From NCBI GenBank assembly GCA_964355015.1, contig CAYHCE010000062.1, positions 1-10,628 on the forward strand: DNA of 10,628 bases. The letters are read 5' to 3'. A model generated the notes under the pieces. The model was not told the DNA's origin. It did no database searches and worked only from the letters and a program-made list of their open reading frames with translations. How positions within the stretch are numbered: position 1 is the first letter of the stretch; every line of letters starts with the position of its first letter. Source of the DNA: CAYHCE01 sp964355015. GTDB taxonomy: Bacteria; Cyanobacteriota; Cyanobacteriia; PCC-6307; Cyanobiaceae. The translations under genes and the position numbers were made by a program. Positions 6,591 to 10,628 of this stretch are shown in pieces.

Positions 6591-8024
6591 ATGGCAACCG
6601 CAACAGCTGCAGCCTCCACCTTGAACTGGGACACGGTCTTTGCCGTGTCCATCGATGAGTTGAATGCCGACATCGTCACTCGCAACAAAACTCCCACACG
6701 CTTGCAAGGGGCACCAGCCGGACCGCTGAGTTTCAGCTTGAATGCTGATTTTGACCCTTGGATGATCGTACCGGGGGGTGACGGTGGGGTGGTCAACTTT
6801 GGCCTGCCGATGCGCAATCTGGTGGCGAATTACGTGTTGCAAGGGGCCGCCGGGCAGGTGACCTGTGCCGATGCCTTTGCCACCATCGGTATCCGGCTGA
6901 ATATCGAACAGCACACAGGTCCAGCCCTCTTAGCTGATGGCACGCCTCTGCCAGCCGCGGCAGCAGGTACCACCCGCCACGCCCTGAAGCCGCGCACGGT
7001 CAGCGCGGTTCTGGCTGATCCAGTCGCGACCCTGATCGGTGTCGATTTCCGCCAGCCCCTCTCCGATCCACAGGCCAGTCCGCCGATCGAGACAGCGATT
7101 CTGAACTGGTGTACCGCCAACCTCTCCCAGTTCCAGCATATCTTTGCCTTCATCGACCTGAATGATCAGGTTGACACTGGCCCATGGGCCTTCTGCAAGC
7201 CCATCGTCTCCAGCTACGCCTATGTCGATCTGCCTGGCAAGTCATCGGGAATCCTTGGCTTGTTGTGCATGACCTCTGCCTTGCCTGCACCCACAGCACA
7301 GCAAGTTTCCGCACTGTCAGTGCCTGCAGGAAGTGGCGCTGCTTTCCTGATCGGGGAAGGGCGCCTGCTGGAGGGCATGATCAAGCCGTCGCTGCTGGCC
7401 ATGTGGCCCAATCTGAAAGACACCGATCTGGATCTGGACATCAGCAACGCCATCCTGCGGCTGAAGAGTGGTGTGGTGGTTGGCTTGCCACAGATCAGTG
7501 ATGCCAACGGCACCAGCTACGATCCAATGCTGACCGGCTTCGTTGTGCAGATCCTTGGTAACGAGATGAAAATCGAGACCCATACGGATGTCGAGGTCAG
7601 CCCAGGGATTCATGCCACATGCTTTTCCACCAATTGGTTTGCGATCACCCTCGGCAAGAATGCCAAGGGTGAACAGACACTGGTGTGCCAAGCTTCACGC
7701 CCCGCGACCAAGATCAATGGCCATTACTCAGACCAGGGCGTTGCTATCTTGACATCGGCGCTGCTGGCAATCACCATTTGTCTGGCGACTCTTGCCCTAT
7801 TCGTCGATGGCGCTTTGAGCATCGTTGTTGACGTTGCTCTTCTGGTGGCGTTGGTCGGGACTGTCACCATCAAGAGCATTGGCCAGGCCAATCAGAATGT
7901 CGCCCCGTCGCTGGATGGCCTGACGTCCAATTTCATCGGCCCGATCACCTGGAGCAGCACCTCCATGAAACTGAACAGCTGCGGCTTGAACGGTTCCCTG
8001 CAGTTGGGGGGTGATTTCTCCTGA
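6591..8024 (+). CDS. P47/OrfX-like TULIP-fold protein, fourth of four
   Basis: A 477-residue protein, near the usual length of P47/OrfX3 members. The N-terminus LNWDTVFAVSIDELNADIVT (11-30) is the best family match of the four; clostridial members also have WDTVFAI-type openings. FDPWMIVPGG (54-63) and NFGLPMRN (69-76) follow. The middle block is LNWCTANLSQFQHIFAFIDL (171-190) and WAFCKPIVSSYAYVDLPG (199-216), then ILGLLCMTS. AAFLIGEGRLLEGMIKPSLL (250-269) corresponds to the VISGERF region of the third gene. Residues 385-425 are very hydrophobic (AILTSALLAITICLATLALF; then IVVDVALLVALVG), long enough to cross a membrane. The end is LNSCGLNGSLQLGGDF. There is no clear RBS before the ATG. It lies 69 bases after the third gene and its TGA touches the stop of the convergent gene on the other strand. 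Confidence 0.84.
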   Translation: MATATAAASTLNWDTVFAVSIDELNADIVTRNKTPTRLQGAPAGPLSFSLNADFDPWMIVPGGDGGVVNFGLPMRNLVANYVLQGAAGQVTCADAFATIGIRLNIEQHTGPALLADGTPLPAAAAGTTRHALKPRTVSAVLADPVATLIGVDFRQPLSDPQASPPIETAILNWCTANLSQFQHIFAFIDLNDQVDTGPWAFCKPIVSSYAYVDLPGKSSGILGLLCMTSALPAPTAQQVSALSVPAGSGAAFLIGEGRLLEGMIKPSLLAMWPNLKDTDLDLDISNAILRLKSGVVVGLPQISDANGTSYDPMLTGFVVQILGNEMKIETHTDVEVSPGIHATCFSTNWFAITLGKNAKGEQTLVCQASRPATKINGHYSDQGVAILTSALLAITICLATLALFVDGALSIVVDVALLVALVGTVTIKSIGQANQNVAPSLDGLTSNFIGPITWSSTSMKLNSCGLNGSLQLGGDFS

Positions 8025-8240
8025 TTACCCGGCACCACACACCTGATCGACCCGGTTGCTTGAGGAAGCGGTCGGCGCGGGCACCCTGTCGTCGATCCAG
8101 CCCTGGCAGCGCGACACCCGGTGCTCGCCCTGGGCGATCAGGCCCTGGTGCAGCTGGCAGGTGAGCAGGGGGATGCAGTTCACCCCCGCGCAGTGCCGAA
8201 ACCAATGGCAGGTGATGCAGACCTTGCGGCCGCGGGTCAT
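8025..8240 (-). CDS. Small Cys-rich conserved protein, 71 aa
   Basis: The protein starts MTRGRKVCITCHWFRHCAGV and continues with NCIPLLTC, QLHQGLIAQGEH and RCQGW. Seven cysteines (eight with the longer frame) in C-x2-C-H-W-x2-H-C-x4-C-x5-C spacing, with His residues, suggest a zinc or other metal site. I think similar short proteins occur in picocyanobacteria, but I cannot name a family or function. The start at 8240 is chosen over an ATG at 8336 because it has a perfect AGGAGG eight bases upstream. The gene is convergent with the last P47-like gene, and its TAA is directly adjacent to that gene's TGA, with no base between them. The last 15 residues look less constrained and may have been changed by a rearrangement. 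Confidence 0.7.
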   Translation of the reverse strand: MTRGRKVCITCHWFRHCAGVNCIPLLTCQLHQGLIAQGEHRVSRCQGWIDDRVPAPTASSSNRVDQVCGAG

Positions 8241-8248
8241 CACCAGCA

Positions 8249-8254
8249 CCTCCT
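8249..8254 (-). promoter_or_regulatory. Strong ribosome binding site of the Cys-rich protein
   Basis: On the minus strand AGGAGG is followed by eight bases and the ATG at 8240. It decides the start of the 71-aa protein against the longer reading frame from 8336. Confidence 0.8.
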
Positions 8255-8436
8255 GATCAAGACAAGGCCACTCCTCGATCAGTGTGTCGATGCCCTGGGC
8301 CAGCGGCGAAGCGGCGCGGCGCGGCTGGAAGCCCATGATTCAATCCAGAGGCGTACGCCTGTACTGGCAGGGTCAGTTCGGGCTGGCTGTCCGCCCTGGC
8401 TGCAGCACTGAAGCCTCAGGAAATCAGCCGTTCCTC

Positions 8437-8673
8437 TTAACCACCGCTCTCGCTGGCGGCAATGGCGGCCTGGATCCGGTCTGTGACCCGGCGAATCCTG
8501 GGCCAGCTCGTTGCTGCCAGCACCAGGATCGCGATGGTCCGCTCCTGCAGCTTCTGCGGAGAGCGCAGGTGGGTGTCGGTCGAGATCAGCAGCTCATCTG
8601 CCGTGGCCACCGCGGGGCCATCCAGGGATCGGCGCAGCGAGTCGGGCGTCCCCAGGTCAGACAGGATGCGCAC
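8437..8673 (-). CDS. DUF5615 PIN-like toxin, internally shortened
   Basis: A 78-residue protein. It begins MRILSDLGTPDSLRRSL and ends TIAILVLAATSWPRIRRV plus a short helix. These match the start and end of DUF5615 PIN-like proteins (usually about 110 aa), toxin partners of DUF433 antitoxins. The middle WSTL...NG..LL..AE segment normally found between 'VATA' and 'LLISTDTHLR' is missing: ATAD runs straight into ELLISTD. This points to an in-frame loss of roughly 20 residues, so nuclease activity is doubtful. The GTG start at 8673 abuts the antitoxin's TGA with no spacer, the usual operon arrangement. The reading frame is otherwise clean. Confidence 0.75.
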   Translation of the reverse strand: MRILSDLGTPDSLRRSLDGPAVATADELLISTDTHLRSPQKLQERTIAILVLAATSWPRIRRVTDRIQAAIAASESGG

Positions 8674-8861
8674 TCAGGCCACTGCAGCAGCTGCGCTCCG
8701 AGCAGCCTGCTCGAGTACCGACCGGGCCTGCTCCAGCGTGAGCCCGGGGAACAGCTCGACGAATTCGGCCAAGGAAACCCCTCTTCCGGGTTGTCCAACA
8801 GGGCCGCCACCGGAATCCGGGGGCCGCGTGTCCGCCGACAATGAAGTTGACCGGTCGCCAT
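8674..8861 (-). pseudogene. DUF433 antitoxin, frameshifted and N-terminally truncated
   Basis: In one frame the minus strand reads RTRGPRIPVAALLDNPEEGF. In the next frame it continues SLAEFVELFPGLTLEQARSV and LEQAARSAAAAVA. Together these give the DUF433 order 'GTRIPV..LLD.L.EG.SL.EF...FP.LTLEQ'. The break is one missing base near the TTT at 8777-8775. The typical first 15-20 residues before the RIPV motif are also not found; upstream sequence belongs to a MerR gene on the other strand. The gene is directly followed by the DUF5615 toxin. The antitoxin is most likely dead, which fits the damaged toxin. Confidence 0.82.
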
Positions 8862-9030
8862 GGGCCCCGGCGGCGATATCCAGAAGCACCTGGAGAGCCA
8901 GATCGAGCGGATCGATGGCCAGATCAAGGAGATGCGGCAGCTCAGAAAGGAACTGCAGGGCCTGCTGGCCGGCTGGCAGAGCGATCCCGCCAAGGAGGGG
9001 GATGTGATCTGCCCCAATCTTCAGGTCTGA
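8860..9030 (+). pseudogene. MerR-family metal regulator, C-terminal fragment
   Basis: The 56 codons read MGPGGDIQKHLESQIERIDG, then QIKEMRQLRKELQGLLAGWQ, then a linker and ICPNLQV. This is the dimerisation coiled coil and C-terminal metal-binding tail of a MerR-type heavy-metal regulator. The whole DNA-binding HTH domain is absent, and an in-frame TGA at 8848-8850 closes the frame just upstream, so it cannot be a functional regulator. It lies 131 bases before the DUF305 gene and points the same way, so it was probably the regulator of that metal-related unit. The ATG at 8860 is probably only an internal codon of the ancestral gene. Confidence 0.78.
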
Positions 9031-9147
9031 AGGCTGATCGTGAAGTTCGGCCAGCACGGAACGCATGGGCACCGATCCGATGAAGCCATGACCCGGAGCC
9101 GCGGCCAGCTCCCTGCTGCGTGCCCATGCTGAGGACAGGCAGAAGCA

Positions 9148-9153
9148 AGGGAG
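9148..9153 (+). promoter_or_regulatory. Ribosome binding site of the DUF305 gene
   Basis: AGGGAG ends eight bases before the ATG at 9162. It makes this start more likely than the GTG at 9120 or ATG at 9126, which lack such a site. Confidence 0.65.
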
Positions 9154-9161
9154 CAGAGCTG

Positions 9162-9827
9162 ATGGGCCATCACCATGCCGCGTTCGGCCAGACACGTTCG
9201 GTGGCGCTCAGACTCGCGGCCACAGCAGGACTGGGAGGGCTCGTCCTGTCGCTGGGGGCTCCAGCGCTGTCTGGGCCGCCCCAAACGACAGCCTCACCTG
9301 GAAGTGGCATGGGTGCGGGCCTGAGCGGTCCGGGGCGGATGGGCCTGCAGTCGATGGATCAGCGCTTCATCGTGATGATGATCCCCCACCATGACGGGGC
9401 GATCGCCATGGCCGATCTGGCCCTCAGCCGCGCTACGCGGCCCGAGATCAAGGAGCTGGCCAAGAGCATCAAGGCCAGCCAGACCCAGGAGAACGCCCAG
9501 ATGCGGATCTGGTACCGGCAGTGGTTCGGCGGTGATGTTCCCAGCTGGACGACAGGAGGAGCCATGGGCATGGGCGGGATGGGGATGGGTATGGGTGGTG
9601 GCATGGGCACGGGCCTGGCCGCCCTGAAGAACGCCACCGACTTCGATCGGGCCTTCATCGAGCAGATGATTCCCCACCACCGCATGGGCGTGATGATGGC
9701 CTCGATGGCCCAGACCAACAGCCAGCATCCGCAGCTGCGGGCCATGCAGCAGGCCATGGTGAAGGCCCAGAGCCGGGAGATCGAGCAGATGACCCAGTGG
9801 TACCGAAGCTGGTACGGCACACCCTGA
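9162..9827 (+). CDS. Secreted DUF305 protein, probable copper-binding
   Basis: A 221-residue protein. Residues 12-37 (RSVALRLAATAGLGGLVLSL then GAPALS) form a signal peptide, so it is exported to the periplasm. DUF305 signatures occur twice: MIPHHDGAIAMADLAL (73-88) and MIPHHRMGVMMASMA (169-183). They lie in a helical fold with QTQENAQMRIWYRQW (107-121) and KAQSREIEQMTQWYRSWY (201-218). The two halves are joined by a Met/Gly linker, MGMGGMGMGMGGGMG (135-149). The repeated His-His pairs and many Met residues suggest metal binding. The cyanobacterial periplasmic protein CopM also has a DUF305 domain and binds copper; a copper role here is inference. It is followed after eight bases by a DUF302 gene, and a MerR stump lies upstream. 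The start at 9162 is chosen by the RBS and by the signal-peptide position. Confidence 0.88.
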   Translation: MGHHHAAFGQTRSVALRLAATAGLGGLVLSLGAPALSGPPQTTASPGSGMGAGLSGPGRMGLQSMDQRFIVMMIPHHDGAIAMADLALSRATRPEIKELAKSIKASQTQENAQMRIWYRQWFGGDVPSWTTGGAMGMGGMGMGMGGGMGTGLAALKNATDFDRAFIEQMIPHHRMGVMMASMAQTNSQHPQLRAMQQAMVKAQSREIEQMTQWYRSWYGTP

Positions 9828-9835
9828 CGCCACCG

Positions 9836-10228
9836 ATGGACCCGTTCTTCATCCTCGACACACCGAAATCCTTCGAGGCGGCCAGTGCCGCCCTCCAGGA
9901 AGCGGTGGTGGACCACGGCTTCGGCGTGCTGGCCGTGCATGATCTCGGCAACACCCTGCGCAGCAAGGGCCTGCCGTTCCCGGAGCAGTGCCGCATCTTT
10001 GAGGTATGTAACCCCCAGCAGGCCGCCGCAGTGCTCAGCACCACGATGGCGCTCAACATGGCTCTGCCCTGCCGGATCTCGGTGTACACCGAAGCCGGCC
10101 AGACCCGCATCGGCATGATCCGCCCCGAGGCGATGCTCGCCAGCCTCTCCTCCGATCCCTCCCTGCGGGAGGTGGCCCGAGCGGTGGAGGCCTCCACCAC
10201 GGCGATCATCGAGGCTGCTGCGGCTTAG
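9836..10228 (+). CDS. DUF302 family protein
   Basis: A 130-residue protein with the DUF302 pattern: a helix at 10-27, GFGVLAVHDLGNTLRSKGL (28-46), a CRIFEVCNPQQAAAVL block (52-67), then MALNMALPCRISVYTEAG and IGMIRPEAML. DUF302 proteins are small alpha/beta proteins often found next to metal and redox genes; the exact function is unknown. Cys52, Cys58 and Cys79 could matter. No signal peptide is seen, so it is probably cytoplasmic. The start at 9836 lies eight bases after the DUF305 stop. A start at 9797 would overlap the DUF305 gene and adds 13 residues that do not look like the family. The two genes almost certainly share one mRNA. Confidence 0.85.
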   Translation: MDPFFILDTPKSFEAASAALQEAVVDHGFGVLAVHDLGNTLRSKGLPFPEQCRIFEVCNPQQAAAVLSTTMALNMALPCRISVYTEAGQTRIGMIRPEAMLASLSSDPSLREVARAVEASTTAIIEAAAA

Positions 10229-10444
10229 CTGTCCGTGTCAACAAGGTTTTCCGGCTGACACCGATCGATCGGAACACCTGATCCGGCAGCCTTTCGACAG
10301 GGCACGGAGGCTGGCTCAGCTGGCTTCCGAGAACGGCTGCCGCATCGCTGATCACGACCTGCGCCGCAGCCAGGCCTGCCTCATCGAGATCGGCGGCCGG
10401 CTGGTGCTGGGGATGGAGCAGGGAGGGTTTGCGTTCGAGGCCGA
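10229..10444. other. Stretch without an assignable gene
   Basis: After the DUF302 stop there is a weak dyad GTGTCA (10235-10240) / TGACAC (10256-10261) with no T-run. A plus-strand frame is open from about 10290 to the window end (RARRLAQLASENGCRIADHD, later LVLGMEQGGFAFEADYAEAA) but has no start codon before the internal ATG and matches nothing I know. It could be a remnant of a small helical protein. I do not call a gene here. Confidence 0.4.
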
Positions 10445-10628
10445 CTATGCCGAGGCGGCACAACGGAACGGTTCGGATCCAACTCCTGAAGGCGTGCAGA
10501 CCCCCGCTAACAGCAGAGATGGCCACTCGGGGAGATCACAACCAGTCGACCGGAATCGCCTCTCAGCCGGCGGGATCACCACCGGCATGCGGTCATGGAT
10601 CGGACGCAGCAGGGCGTTGGGGGTGGTG
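10445..10628 (-). pseudogene. SRAP (YedK/HMCES-like) protein, C-terminal fragment
   Basis: On the minus strand from the right edge the translation is TTPNALLRPIHDRMPVVIPP, which is the conserved 'N..L..IH.RMPV.L' block near the C-terminus of SRAP proteins, which crosslink abasic sites in single-stranded DNA. After IPPAE the reading becomes RRFRSTGCDLPEWP and runs to a TAG at 10447-10445 without the expected W-L-containing end. Removing two bases near 10560 would give AEAIPVDWL and a stop, which resembles the expected ending. The end therefore seems damaged or replaced. Most of the gene lies outside the window, so a true pseudogene state cannot be proved. Confidence 0.55.

Noticed and set aside
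8241..8336. N-terminal extension of the Cys-rich protein from an ATG at 8336
   Set aside because: The internal ATG at 8240 has an ideal AGGAGG at eight bases, and the extension has no supporting RBS or motif.
8462..9007. Plus-strand open frame of 181 codons
   Set aside because: It is the antisense of the DUF5615/DUF433 pair and a shifted frame of the MerR fragment, whose motifs are clearly in other frames.
9063..9129. 10-bp inverted repeat GCATGGGCAC / GTGCCCATGC upstream of the DUF305 gene
   Set aside because: The arms are 47 bases apart, too far for a MerR-type operator or a stable local hairpin. It may be chance in GC-rich DNA.
9399..9406. GCGATCGC, the HIP1 octamer abundant in many cyanobacteria
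   Set aside because: I saw only this one copy in the window, so it neither supports nor excludes a cyanobacterial origin.
10235..10261. GTGTCA/TGACAC dyad after the DUF302 stop as a terminator
   Set aside because: The stem is six bases with a 15-base loop and no T-run, too weak to call.

Overview
The window looks like an accessory region of a fairly GC-rich bacterium. A picocyanobacterium such as Synechococcus or Cyanobium is my best guess. This rests on the DUF305/DUF302 pair, on a small Cys-rich protein of a type I associate with that group, and on the generally weak ribosome binding sites. No marker gene proves the taxon.

Layout. Positions 1-574 (minus strand) hold the N-terminal half of an IS66-family transposase with three disabling lesions. 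A perfect 12-bp hairpin covers its presumed original start codon. Positions 800-8024 (plus strand) hold the main content: four consecutive, same-direction, related genes of 447, 816, 598 and 477 codons. Each starts with a WD-x-V-x-A/V...N motif, has a middle block of W-x-K/P-P...Y-A-hydrophobic type and a hydrophobic helical stretch, and ends with a 'W-x-L-x-D-x-x-L...G-x-L' block. This is the pattern of the TULIP-fold P47/OrfX family, known best from the orfX-type botulinum neurotoxin clusters and the paraclostridial mosquitocidal toxin (PMP1) cluster. The second gene carries a full SPRY domain inserted in the N-terminal TULIP region, where its neighbours have only a short loop. No toxin gene, NTNH or OrfX1 is seen. 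The operon is bounded on the left by the IS66 relic and on the right by an abutting convergent gene.

Positions 8025-9030 are a patchwork of small and decaying genes. They hold a 71-aa Cys-rich protein (minus), a DUF5615 PIN-like toxin with an apparent internal deletion (minus), its DUF433 antitoxin with a frameshift (minus), and the C-terminal 56 residues of a MerR-type metal regulator (plus). The last two truncated genes meet head to head at one CCATGG site.

Positions 9162-10228 (plus) hold an intact two-gene unit, a secreted DUF305 protein with two MIPHH motifs and a DUF302 protein, probably linked to metal (copper) handling. The right edge carries, on the minus strand, what looks like the C-terminal part of an SRAP/YedK-type protein with a damaged end.

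How the genes could work together: the four P47-like proteins are probably co-transcribed and may form a lipid-binding or membrane-active complex. This is inference from family and layout. The DUF305/DUF302 unit was probably once controlled by the MerR gene whose stump lies directly upstream. The relics on both sides of the P47-like operon suggest a turnover-prone island.
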